Of a stretch of DNA of 9,965 nucleotides, positions 1 to 6,830 are shown piece by piece. Each line of letters begins with the position of its first letter. Position 1 is the stretch's first letter. The stretch covers positions 1 through 9,965 of the forward strand of contig DGQS01000242.1 of the NCBI GenBank assembly GCA_002389785.1, read 5' to 3'. The notes below the pieces were generated by a model that saw only the letters and a program-made list of their open reading frames with translations, ran no database searches and was not told the DNA's origin. The DNA comes from Bacteroidetes bacterium UBA4408 (GTDB lineage: Bacteria; Bacteroidota; Bacteroidia; UBA4408). The position numbers were made by a program, and so were the translations under genes.

Positions 1-1436
1 TTATATAATAAACTATTCATTCCTGAAATATATATTTTTGAATCTGCCGGATTGGGGTAAACTTCAAACTCTTCGTTTTCGGTGGATACATTAGTGAATT
101 CAACACTGGTATTTGAACTTGCGATGGTTTTAGAAAAGTAAATATTCATCTTCGAATTTCGAGTATCGCCCCACACGGCGTAGATAGTATCGTGCTGATA
201 TCTGCTGCACATAAAATCATTTCCATCAGTACTTAATATTGAATCAAAAGCAATAAATTGTGCAGATAAGGGTTTATTCGTTGAAAAGCTTAATCCATTA
301 TCAGAACTGGTTGCATAATAAAATTCATAGCCTGCATTCCAAAAACCGGTTGTAGCAGAAGCCCTTCTGTCGCGCCAGGTAACAACTAACTCACCACTTT
401 CGTTGTAAGCAGCCCACACCATATCTTGTGCTTTATTAACTTGCAAGGTATCGTCGTTTACACGTTTAGGAGCTGTCCAATTTTGGCCGGCTGTATTGCT
501 CGACAGACATACAATATTTGGATCGTTTGCTTGATTCATGGGAGCAACAAATACCATTTTATTGCTATCGTTTGGGTGACAAATTAAAAGGTATCCATTT
601 TTTAAATTCGTATCAGGAGTGCCGGGTAAATAGGCATACATCGTTGAATAATTAAAAGAATTTCCTTTATCAAAAGATTGGGCCAAATAAAATGCAGGTA
701 AAGGATTTTGGCTGCTTACATAACTTGGATAAGCAGCACAAAATTTTCCGTTCATGCTGCAAGCCGGACTAGCCATAGGTGCTGCAATGCTATTTCCAAT
801 CAAGTAATTTCCACCGTCCACATTTGCTATAGGAGTCCAAGTATGACCACTGTCAGACGAGCTTTTAAAATAGTTACGGTTGGGAGGTGCAATCCAAGGA
901 GCCGGTTTTGTTGTAATGTATAAGGTTCCTGAATTACTGCCAGTTGAATTATCAACCACCAGCCAGGGTCGGTCAATGGGACGCTTCGTACCATCCTCAA
1001 AAATATCAAAAGCCTTGGTTGGAGTGTCCCAACTTAATCCACCATCGTTCGAACGAGCAACATATACACCACCACTATCGGGATTAGCGCGGTAATCAAT
1101 ATATGCTAAATATACACCACCATTTTTATTAAAAGCCATTGAAACATCTGCTGAACCGAATCCATTTCCAAAATGTGGCAAACTAACTATACTGCTCCAA
1201 CTTGCACCACCATCAAAACTTGCACGCGTTTTTATAAAGATGCGAAATTGACTTCCACTTAGTTTTAATCCCATCCATGCCACTACTAAATTTTGTGAAT
1301 TAGTTGGATTTTGCACTAAATATGGTTCTCCATCAAAAAGAAAACCGTTACTCAGGTTAGTATTTGTAGTTTGTGCATACACTTGAAATAAGGGTACTAT
1401 TCCAAACAACAGAATTAGCTTTTTTATAAGGTTCAT
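1..1436 (-). CDS. Secreted BNR/Asp-box (sialidase-like fold) protein with T9SS sorting domain, 3' end cut by window edge
   Basis: The frame reads open from an ATG at 1436-1434 to the window edge (478 codons, no stop), so the C-terminus is missing. Residues 1-21 are a signal peptide (basic MNLIKK, hydrophobic core, VYA then Gln). Six Asp boxes (S-x-D-x-G-x-x-W/F or variants) lie near residues 72, 129, 191, 251, 310 and 376, for example SFDGGASW and SNDGGLSW. Each is spaced about 60 residues from the next, as in the blades of a six-bladed beta-propeller. D-x-R motifs (IDYR, WRDRR, WGDTR) recur between them. The last visible residues contain VYPNPADSKIYIS, the opening of a T9SS type A sorting domain; such domains usually run 70-90 residues, so perhaps 50-60 are lost. 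It is probably exported and either surface-attached or released. The sialidase fold does not prove sialidase activity, since many BNR proteins are non-catalytic or bind glycans. It starts 31 nt after the M14 gene and may share its transcript. Confidence 0.88.
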   Translation of the reverse strand, partial: MNLIKKLILLFGIVPLFQVYAQTTNTNLSNGFLFDGEPYLVQNPTNSQNLVVAWMGLKLSGSQFRIFIKTRASFDGGASWSSIVSLPHFGNGFGSADVSMAFNKNGGVYLAYIDYRANPDSGGVYVARSNDGGLSWDTPTKAFDIFEDGTKRPIDRPWLVVDNSTGSNSGTLYITTKPAPWIAPPNRNYFKSSSDSGHTWTPIANVDGGNYLIGNSIAAPMASPACSMNGKFCAAYPSYVSSQNPLPAFYLAQSFDKGNSFNYSTMYAYLPGTPDTNLKNGYLLICHPNDSNKMVFVAPMNQANDPNIVCLSSNTAGQNWTAPKRVNDDTLQVNKAQDMVWAAYNESGELVVTWRDRRASATTGFWNAGYEFYYATSSDNGLSFSTNKPLSAQFIAFDSILSTDGNDFMCSRYQHDTIYAVWGDTRNSKMNIYFSKTIASSNTSVEFTNVSTENEEFEVYPNPADSKIYISGMNSLLY

Positions 1437-1467
1437 TTTTAGCCCAACTATTTTTGTGAATACTTCA

Positions 1468-3306
1468 TTACAATTCCCTACCAACCGGATACAACAAATA
1501 ATTCGTATCGTAGTACTTTGTTTTACTGTAAAACCAAGTTAAGATGGCATAAGGGTCTTTGGCAAAGGCTGCATCCTCTTTCAATTTTAGCTCAAACTCT
1601 TTTTGTAGTTCAGGCGATTCTTCCAGCATTTTCTTTGCATAGGGTTCCATCACATAACTTTCAATGTATTCGGTTCGTTGAAAAATGGAATGAAAAAATC
1701 CCCAACTAAAAAATGAATCTTTAGAACCGGGTTCCAACAATACAATTGCTAAATCACCTAAGGGCTGATCCGTTGAAACATAAGCAGAACCTTGAGGGAA
1801 TATACGTTTTTGTTTTTCGGTTTTAGTTTTAGCAATTACTTGCATGCGTCCTTCAAACGGCAGTACTTTTTTTTCATCATTACCAAAAGTATATTCCGAA
1901 ATACGATACATGTCAACATTTACCTCTTTTGTTTCGGTGAGCAGTTCATACTTAATTCCGTGCAATTTCAATCGTTCAATTACCTCCTCACATGCTGCTG
2001 GAATCCAATATGCTTTAGGCCGCTTAACATAATTTTCTCCACTATTCATGGCATATTGCGCACAGGTAGTTGATGTTTTTTTACCGGTAAATTCAACATA
2101 ATCACTATTTGTAATGGTTGAATGATGTTTTTTGGTTTCAACTGTGAGAAGTGTACTACTATCGTTTTTATGTTTCGAATTTTCTTCGGTAGAAGTATTC
2201 GGAAGTGTCCAACTTAGCGGTATAGAGCTGTTTCTAAGAGCAGCATCTTTTCGGGAACTATCGCGCAGCGCATTTCCGTTTTCTGCAAGCAAACGAAGGG
2301 TGTTTTCAAGTAATACATAAGTACCTAATACTCGTTGTTTGTAAGGTTTTAAACTATGGTTTTCAACCAATAGTGCACCTAAATGTCGCAAATCGGCATA
2401 CTCATTTGAAAAGCGTGGACCACCCGAGTAAAAAATATTTCCATCTTTAAAGTCACTTCCATTATACGCATTCATCAAAGGACCGGGAATGTGATCTTCA
2501 GCTTGTAACTTTTGATTTAAATAAGGAGTATATTTTTTAAGAAGCCAAGATGAAATAGCAGGAGAGTATCCGGGATATTGAGCTCCAAAAGTAATGTCGT
2601 ATTGATAATCGGCCCCATCAGTAACATGAATATCCATATATAAAAGCGGGCTGTACTCATTGATAACCGCAATTACAGCGCGCAATTCTTTTGTATCCAG
2701 TTTTGTATAATCACGATTTAAATTCAGGTTTTGCGAATTAGTTCGCCAGCCCATGCTTTCAGGGCCGCGTTGATTAGGACGATGATAAGCAGAGTTTCTT
2801 TCATGTGCATCAACATTCAAAATGGGAATAAATAAAAAATTTACCTTATCTATTAATTCCTTTTTCTTTCCTAAAGCAATATCTCTAACTAACATCATAC
2901 CGGCATCTTTGCCATCAATTTCACCTGCATGAATTCCGGCTTGCACGAGCAACAATGGTTTAGTTGATTTTTTTAAATCACTTGCAAGTATTGATTTTTC
3001 GGTACTGGCCACAATCATTTTTATAGCGCGCCCTTCAGGACTTCTTCCTATTGTTACCACATGTAGAAATACAGAAGTTGAACATAATTTACTAAGCCAA
3101 TCCATGGTTTCATTGTAGGATGGGGTAGTAGTAAAATTACTAAGTTCACTTGGCGTAATCCAGGTATTGTTTTTAGGATAAATGAGATTTTCACTTTTGC
3201 CATGCCACTCCAAAGCCGGAGGCAAAGGAGCTTGTGCTATTGATTTATTAGCGGCAATGCATTGAACCAGCAAAACTATCACAAGTATTAATTTTGTATA
3301 ACGCAT
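1468..3306 (-). CDS. Secreted M14-family zinc carboxypeptidase-like metallopeptidase
   Basis: This 612-residue protein has an N-terminal signal peptide (MRYTKLILVIVLLVQC, probable cleavage after IAQ near residue 25). The M14 catalytic set is complete. The first zinc motif is HAGE (H126, E129) and the third zinc ligand is H227 in MDIH. The substrate-binding Arg is R198 in NLNRDY, and the general-base Glu is E315 in LVENHS. This predicts an active metallopeptidase that trims C-terminal residues or peptidoglycan-type peptides in the periplasm or outside the cell; the actual substrate is unknown. The catalytic domain spans about residues 55-345. A Ser/Thr/Lys-rich stretch (about 364-412) then leads to a 200-residue C-terminal region that I do not recognise. 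No T9SS tail is visible. Its ATG is 16 nt downstream of the methyltransferase stop, consistent with an operon. Confidence 0.9.
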   Translation of the reverse strand: MRYTKLILVIVLLVQCIAANKSIAQAPLPPALEWHGKSENLIYPKNNTWITPSELSNFTTTPSYNETMDWLSKLCSTSVFLHVVTIGRSPEGRAIKMIVASTEKSILASDLKKSTKPLLLVQAGIHAGEIDGKDAGMMLVRDIALGKKKELIDKVNFLFIPILNVDAHERNSAYHRPNQRGPESMGWRTNSQNLNLNRDYTKLDTKELRAVIAVINEYSPLLYMDIHVTDGADYQYDITFGAQYPGYSPAISSWLLKKYTPYLNQKLQAEDHIPGPLMNAYNGSDFKDGNIFYSGGPRFSNEYADLRHLGALLVENHSLKPYKQRVLGTYVLLENTLRLLAENGNALRDSSRKDAALRNSSIPLSWTLPNTSTEENSKHKNDSSTLLTVETKKHHSTITNSDYVEFTGKKTSTTCAQYAMNSGENYVKRPKAYWIPAACEEVIERLKLHGIKYELLTETKEVNVDMYRISEYTFGNDEKKVLPFEGRMQVIAKTKTEKQKRIFPQGSAYVSTDQPLGDLAIVLLEPGSKDSFFSWGFFHSIFQRTEYIESYVMEPYAKKMLEESPELQKEFELKLKEDAAFAKDPYAILTWFYSKTKYYDTNYLLYPVGREL

Positions 3307-3322
3307 AACGTTTATTGAATAG

Positions 3323-3913
3323 TTAAGAAGTAGGAATATTTTTTTTGCGGAAATTAATTAATACTTCATTCCCTTTTCGTTTTTCAATAGAATGAGTGCA
3401 TGTTTCAAATGTGATAAATTGAAAATAAGGTAGAAACAATTTTTCAAATTCCTCATTAGAACCTCCAAAAGGTGGACCCGGCTTTTCAAATTGAACATTG
3501 AAAAGTACACCGCGAATACTTCCATTTTCGTTCAGTAACTCAGCGCATTTTTTTACATATTCGGTTCGAAGTAAAGGATCAATAGCACACAAAAAGGTTT
3601 GTTCTAAAATCAGGTCGTATGCACCCTTGTGTTCAAAAAAATCACCCAGGAGTATCTTCACTTCTCCTTTGCTGAATTTCTTTTTTAATTGTTCAACCGG
3701 AGAAGGTGCAATATCTATCACCGTAATATTGGTAAATCCTGATTTAATTAAATACTCCGCTTCATGGGCATTTCCGCAACCGGGAATAAGGATGCTACAC
3801 TCTTTATTTTCCAAGCTATCAATAATCTCCTTTAAGGGAGGTGAAACTGATTTTAAATCCCATTGTGTTTCCTCAGTTTGATAGCGATTATCCCAAAATG
3901 TTTTGTCGAGCAT
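3323..3913 (-). CDS. SAM-dependent methyltransferase, thiopurine S-methyltransferase (TPMT) superfamily
   Basis: This 196-residue cytoplasmic protein opens with FWDNRYQTEETQWDL, the usual start of the TPMT family. The SAM-binding motif I is LIPGCGNAHE (42-51), followed by an acidic strand end at D67 (VIDIAPSP) and GD at 90-91. EQTFLCAID (104-112) and the GPPFGG loop (146-151) also match TPMT-like enzymes. It should transfer a methyl group from SAM to a small thiol, selenol, halide or related acceptor, but the acceptor cannot be read from sequence. Length is normal for the family. It is the first gene after the 143-nt gap, has a TAAATTTG -7 box 24 nt upstream, and is probably co-transcribed with the M14 gene. 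No functional link to the peptidase is evident. Confidence 0.88.
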   Translation of the reverse strand: MLDKTFWDNRYQTEETQWDLKSVSPPLKEIIDSLENKECSILIPGCGNAHEAEYLIKSGFTNITVIDIAPSPVEQLKKKFSKGEVKILLGDFFEHKGAYDLILEQTFLCAIDPLLRTEYVKKCAELLNENGSIRGVLFNVQFEKPGPPFGGSNEEFEKLFLPYFQFITFETCTHSIEKRKGNEVLINFRKKNIPTS

Positions 3914-3937
3914 AACGATAGTAAATAATTAGCTCTT

Positions 3938-3945
3938 CAAATTTA
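3938..3945 (-). promoter_or_regulatory. Putative Bacteroidota -7 box (TAAATTTG) for the methyltransferase gene
   Basis: Read on the minus strand, TAAATTTG matches the Bacteroidota housekeeping -7 consensus TAnnTTTG exactly. It ends 24 nt before the methyltransferase ATG, giving a short leader. A TTG lies 23 nt upstream, which is longer than the usual spacing to the -33 element, so only the -7 box is well supported. Confidence 0.5.
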
Positions 3946-3969
3946 CATATATAATTGTGTTTGAAATTC

Positions 3970-3984
3970 AAGTGCAGTGCACTT
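3970..3984. repeat. Short inverted repeat upstream of the methyltransferase promoter
   Basis: AAGTGCAGTGCACTT is a perfect dyad of 7-bp arms around one central base. It can also fold as a 6-bp stem with a 3-nt loop. A T-run follows it on the plus strand and an A-run precedes it on the minus strand. It sits between the porin stop and the -7 box at 3938, so it could be an operator. As a terminator for the minus-strand porin transcript it is weak, because no U-tract follows in that direction. Confidence 0.4.
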
Positions 3985-4056
3985 TTTTTAGGACCTAGCT
4001 AAAAACAATCTTATTCGAAAAAATAATGGAAAGATGTTTCTTGAAGAAGTTGAATT

Positions 4057-5496
4057 TTAAAATCGAAAGAGTACTGAGAAGATGATTCTGTTTTCATTTT
4101 TTACTAAATCTGCCGGATAGCCCATGGAACTGCCAATTGGCGGATTCCAACCATTGGGCGAAGTTACACCTCCATGTCCTGAAAAGTAAGGAGTATCGGT
4201 ATGTCGTGTTACAAACTCAACACCAAACGTGATGTATTCGTTGGGCATTAATTGAAATCCGCTGGATGCATCCCAACCATTAAATTCATCTCCCGGATTT
4301 TGAGTCATGGTGCCATTGCCGGTTGGAAGAAGGGCAAGATATCTTCCGGGATTACTTATTACACCGCCACCAGTAGTCCATGCAAATTTTTGCTTTTTCC
4401 CAAACCTAATTCTGTTATACACCATGCCGCTTAAAAAATGTTGTGAAGGAGTAATACTATCACCATTAAATGGTCTAACTCCACCGCCGTTTTCAAAGCC
4501 CAAATCAGCCGTAATTGAGCAAGCAGCTTTGCGAATAAAATAGTTAACAGGTCGGTTAAAATAACGTAAAACCAAACTGTTATCGGTATGAAAGCGCATA
4601 CGATCTTTATTATTGGGTGTATCCCATCCAACATACGAACTGGAAAGTATCGAAACCGATTCTTTCGGTCTCCATTGAATTTGATATCCCACTCCGGGAA
4701 GCTCATTAAACATCGCATAGGTTTGCCAGCCATTTACCAACCATAGTTCAAACTTAAATTTGCTGGTTGGAAAAAGTTGTATGCGCGCTCCGGTGAAAAA
4801 CCAAGGAGTATTATCGGAAGTATAGGAGGGCTGATAATTCCAATTTTCAAAATTATTATAAGAAAGTAAACCAACATAGGATTTAAATATTCCAAAATCA
4901 ACGTTAATTCCATGAAGTTTATTAAAATGCATACCTGCATAGGCTTCGGTTACATAACGCAAGGCATTGTACAGGTCGAATTGGCCTCTTAAGGGTGTAT
5001 TGTCGTTTCGAGGTATTCCGGTTGCTCTGCTTCCAAATTGTAACATTAGTTTTGCACGCGCCCCTGATTCAGGTTCATGAAATTCACCACCGGTTTCGAT
5101 GTACGAAATATTGAATTCATTACTCCTAAAAGTAGCTGTACTACCGCTGTTGGTATGATCAATAGGATTGTTGAATGAATAATTGAAATTGCAGTCAATT
5201 GTAGTGCTGCCTGTAAAATACTTGCTATTAAGTAAAGATTTTGATTGTCGGTTATTCCCTTGTATCCAGCTAAAATCGCCCCATGAAAATGGTTCAACTA
5301 TATTTTGTTCCATTTTAGTAGTATCGATTTGATCAATGTTCGCTAATTTTTTTGAATTTATTTCCAGTTTTAAACTATCGTATAATTCTCGCTTAAGTTG
5401 GATAATTATAGCTTGTTTTTCAGCATCAGTCAACGACTGTGCTTGAAGTTGAATAGTTACAAAAATTGAGATAAGTAAATGTATTTTTTTCATCAT
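4057..5496 (-). CDS. Outer-membrane beta-barrel porin, bbp2/OmpL-like
   Basis: This 479-residue protein starts with a signal peptide (MMKKIHLLISIFVTIQLQAQ, cleavage after QAQ at 20). A charged helical stretch (about 21-60) follows, possibly a short coiled coil. The rest is beta-rich with alternating hydrophobic and polar residues and many aromatics, ending in the strand IIFSVLFRF with a C-terminal Phe, as expected for an outer-membrane barrel. Segments such as AYAGMHFNKLHGINVDFGIF (185-204) and the SYNNFENWNYQPS region (212-224) resemble the Bacteroidota porin-2 (bbp2) family. The likely role is passive solute or ion passage; specificity is not visible. Two adjacent ATGs (5496 and 5493) are possible starts. 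It lies 7 nt after the small gene upstream. From memory, porins of this type also sit beside kdp genes in other Bacteroidota, which fits the KdpDE-like pair nearby. Confidence 0.82.
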   Translation of the reverse strand: MMKKIHLLISIFVTIQLQAQSLTDAEKQAIIIQLKRELYDSLKLEINSKKLANIDQIDTTKMEQNIVEPFSWGDFSWIQGNNRQSKSLLNSKYFTGSTTIDCNFNYSFNNPIDHTNSGSTATFRSNEFNISYIETGGEFHEPESGARAKLMLQFGSRATGIPRNDNTPLRGQFDLYNALRYVTEAYAGMHFNKLHGINVDFGIFKSYVGLLSYNNFENWNYQPSYTSDNTPWFFTGARIQLFPTSKFKFELWLVNGWQTYAMFNELPGVGYQIQWRPKESVSILSSSYVGWDTPNNKDRMRFHTDNSLVLRYFNRPVNYFIRKAACSITADLGFENGGGVRPFNGDSITPSQHFLSGMVYNRIRFGKKQKFAWTTGGGVISNPGRYLALLPTGNGTMTQNPGDEFNGWDASSGFQLMPNEYITFGVEFVTRHTDTPYFSGHGGVTSPNGWNPPIGSSMGYPADLVKNENRIIFSVLFRF

Positions 5497-5503
5497 TGTA
5501 TTA

Positions 5504-5794
5504 TTAGAATTTTATCTCAAAAGAGGAGTCAAGGAATTTTATGCTTCGGATATTTTTTTGAAAAATTATTTCTCCAATCAAGTATCCGAATGCATCAATT
5601 CCAACTGGAGACTGGCACTGATCATTCACAAAGTGCCATCGGTCAATGCTTGGTACATCCATGGTTTCATCTGAATAGTAATGCGAAACAAATTTGCCTA
5701 TCCTACTACTTCCATTTTTTAATCGTACTTCGAGTGTCTTAGATTTTTGCGTTACCCATTTAGTGTAAAATTTCTCACACGAAGGTTTATTCAT
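5504..5794 (-). CDS. Small uncharacterised protein encoded directly upstream of the porin
   Basis: This 96-residue protein is counted from the ATG at 5794; a GTG at 5803 would add three residues (M-L-Q), but the ATG gives an ordinary start. It has no signal peptide or membrane helix and is probably cytoplasmic. The centre (LEVRLKNGSSRIGKFVSHYY, about 24-43) looks like beta strands around a KNGSSRIG turn. The C-terminal half (IDAFGYLIGEIIFQKNIRSIKFL) looks like further strands, suggesting a small beta-barrel or Sm-like fold; that is only a guess. I do not recognise the family. The 7-nt gap to the porin and plausible amino-acid composition support a real gene in the same transcript. The upstream DNA has two dyad symmetries in operator position. 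Confidence 0.62.
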   Translation of the reverse strand: MNKPSCEKFYTKWVTQKSKTLEVRLKNGSSRIGKFVSHYYSDETMDVPSIDRWHFVNDQCQSPVGIDAFGYLIGEIIFQKNIRSIKFLDSSFEIKF

Positions 5795-5829
5795 TTGCAA
5801 CACATTTTTTTGTTACACATACATATTCG

Positions 5830-5845
5830 CATTTACAGGTAAATG
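5830..5845. promoter_or_regulatory. Inverted repeat, candidate operator (CATTTAC-AG-GTAAATG)
   Basis: Perfect 7-bp arms flank a 2-nt spacer, 36 bp upstream of the small gene's ATG. One half contains AGGTAAAT, the same 8-mer found in both arms of the inverted repeat before the kinase gene (7940-7983). The 8-mer also occurs twice by chance inside the M14 gene, so sharing it is suggestive only. Confidence 0.4.
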
Positions 5846-5853
5846 TGATGAGT

Positions 5854-5871
5854 CAAATTGAATTCAATTTG
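5854..5871. promoter_or_regulatory. 18-bp perfect palindrome, candidate operator
   Basis: CAAATTGAATTCAATTTG is a perfect palindrome with no spacer. It lies 8 nt beyond the 5830-5845 repeat, with centres 25 bp apart, and about 60-77 bp upstream of the small gene's ATG. A spacerless palindrome suits a dimeric repressor or activator better than an RNA hairpin. Confidence 0.45.
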
Positions 5872-5887
5872 TTTATTATTGAAGCAC

Positions 5888-5914
5888 ATGGAATGCTACT
5901 TCCATCATTAGCAT
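5888..5914. repeat. Two overlapping, mutually exclusive hairpin options
   Basis: ATGGAA (5888-5893) pairs with TTCCAT (5900-5905) across a 6-nt loop. ATGCTA (5893-5898) can instead pair with TAGCAT (5909-5914) across 10 nt. The two stems share bases, so only one can form. The arrangement resembles an attenuator or a terminator remnant, but the stems are just 6 bp and no U-tract follows. Confidence 0.25.
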
Positions 5915-6069
5915 GCCTGTTTACAACCTAAATTAAGTTGCCTAGTTTGAGCCAACAAAATTGCTTTAATGTTTATCTGTAATTGATAAAATTGAAAGAT
6001 AATTGTGTAAAGAAATTGTAAAGAAATATAACCCTGCTAAGGAAAAAATTAGTACAAGATTGGAAAAGG

Positions 6070-6092
6070 TATTGTAAAATCGTACAACAATA
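6070..6092 (-). terminator. Weak hairpin just after the kdpE-like stop codon
   Basis: TATTGT and ACAATA form a 6-bp stem with an 11-nt loop starting 2 nt after the response-regulator stop. It is followed on the minus strand by CCTTTTCC. The stem is AT-rich with a large loop, so it is a poor terminator; position is the main argument. Confidence 0.2.
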
Positions 6093-6093
6093 T

Positions 6094-6771
6094 TTAAACA
6101 AATCGATAACCAACTCCACTTTCGGTAAGTAGGTGTTTTGGGTGGTTTGCATTGTCTTCAATTTTTTTGCGAAGTGTTCCAACAAAAACACGTAAGTATT
6201 GTGTTTCCAATTGATATGCAACGCCCCATATTTCCTTTAAAATAAATTGATGGGTCAAAACGCGACCTTCATTTTTAGTAAAAAGTGTAAATAAGTTGTA
6301 TTCCGTTGCGGTGAGTTTTACAACTTGATTATTTTTAAATACGGTTCGTGCAACAAAATCTATTGTTAAATCATCAAATTGTGCTCGAGTAATGGTTGGG
6401 TTTATTGTATTTCGTCGAATTGAGGCGCGTATGCGAGCTAACAATTCACCACTGCGAAAAGGTTTAGTTAGATAATCGCTTGCTCCGTTATCGAGCGCTG
6501 CTACTATATCAGCTTCACTATCTTGTACGGATAAAATGAGTATCGATTTTGTATACCAGCTGCGAAGTTCCTTAAGCACTTCATGACCACTTTTATCCGG
6601 CAGACCAATGTCTAAAATAATCAATTCAGGAGGATGATTGGCTGCCATACGTATACCTTCTTTTCCGTTAATAGCAGTTTGCACTTTATATCCATTGCTT
6701 TCTAAAATAATCTCCAATAATTTTTGAATTTGTGGTTCATCATCAATAATTAGAATTTCGGCTTTATTCAT
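6094..6771 (-). CDS. kdpE: KdpE-like response regulator (OmpR/PhoB class)
   Basis: This 225-residue regulator has a receiver domain at about 3-118: acidic pair D10-D11, phosphoacceptor D54 (ILDIGLPD), S81 in the usual Ser/Thr position (ILSVQ) and K103 (TKPF). A winged-helix DNA-binding domain follows at about 130-225. The stretch AALDNGASDYLTKPF plus GEL, and the C-terminal QYLRVFVGTLRKKIE with GVGYRF, match KdpE more closely than PhoB or OmpR. Phosphorylated by the partner kinase, it would bind DNA and regulate genes for potassium uptake or osmotic response. The ATG at 6771 is 59 nt downstream of the kinase stop, so the two are probably co-transcribed. No kdpFABC genes are present, so its targets here are open; the adjacent small gene plus porin and its own promoter are candidates. 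Confidence 0.88.
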   Translation of the reverse strand: MNKAEILIIDDEPQIQKLLEIILESNGYKVQTAINGKEGIRMAANHPPELIILDIGLPDKSGHEVLKELRSWYTKSILILSVQDSEADIVAALDNGASDYLTKPFRSGELLARIRASIRRNTINPTITRAQFDDLTIDFVARTVFKNNQVVKLTATEYNLFTLFTKNEGRVLTHQFILKEIWGVAYQLETQYLRVFVGTLRKKIEDNANHPKHLLTESGVGYRFV

Positions 6772-6830
6772 TCTATTTCACCCATTTAGTTACTGCTTTT
6801 TGATTAGAATTGGGCCACCCTGTTTTTTAA

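Larger units (their letters stand above)
5795..6093. other. Intergenic region rich in dyad symmetry between kdpE-like gene and small gene/porin
   Basis: This 299-nt stretch holds no convincing gene on either strand. It contains inverted repeats at 5830-5845 and 5854-5871, overlapping hairpin options at 5888-5914, and a weak hairpin at 6070-6092. I found no exact TAnnTTTG box on the minus strand. The closest is TAGGTTG around 5925-5931, so the promoter for the small gene and porin is unassigned and may be activator-dependent. Short A-rich imperfect repeats (ATTGTGTAAAGAA / ATTGTAAAGAA) lie near 6002-6025. Confidence 0.6.

Noticed and set aside
2838..2848. Third copy of the 10-mer AATTTACCTT
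   Set aside because: It lies inside the M14 coding sequence (codons for K-V-N-F), so it is most simply a chance match; it serves as a caution for the operator hypothesis.
3259..3261. Possible lipobox Cys16 (LVQC) in the M14 signal peptide
   Set aside because: Gln at -1 does not fit the lipobox, and a normal signal-peptidase I site (IAQ) follows, so a lipoprotein is less likely.
3498..3881. 127-codon plus-strand open frame opposite the methyltransferase
   Set aside because: It is fully antisense to a gene with clear family motifs; its own translation has no recognisable domain and a composition typical of shadow frames.
4431..5297. Several minus-strand frames of 68-100 codons within the porin gene
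   Set aside because: They lie wholly inside the porin gene in a different frame, and their Ile/Leu-rich translations reflect the out-of-frame reading of beta-strand codons.
5973..6221. 82-codon minus-strand frame running from the intergenic gap into the kdpE-like gene
   Set aside because: It overlaps the response-regulator C-terminus in another frame and its Phe/Leu/Tyr-rich, low-complexity translation shows no family features.
6811..6821. GGGTGGCCC-type dyad between the kinase and regulator genes
   Set aside because: Only 3 bp of stem with a 3-nt loop inside a 59-nt operon gap; not a credible terminator or operator.
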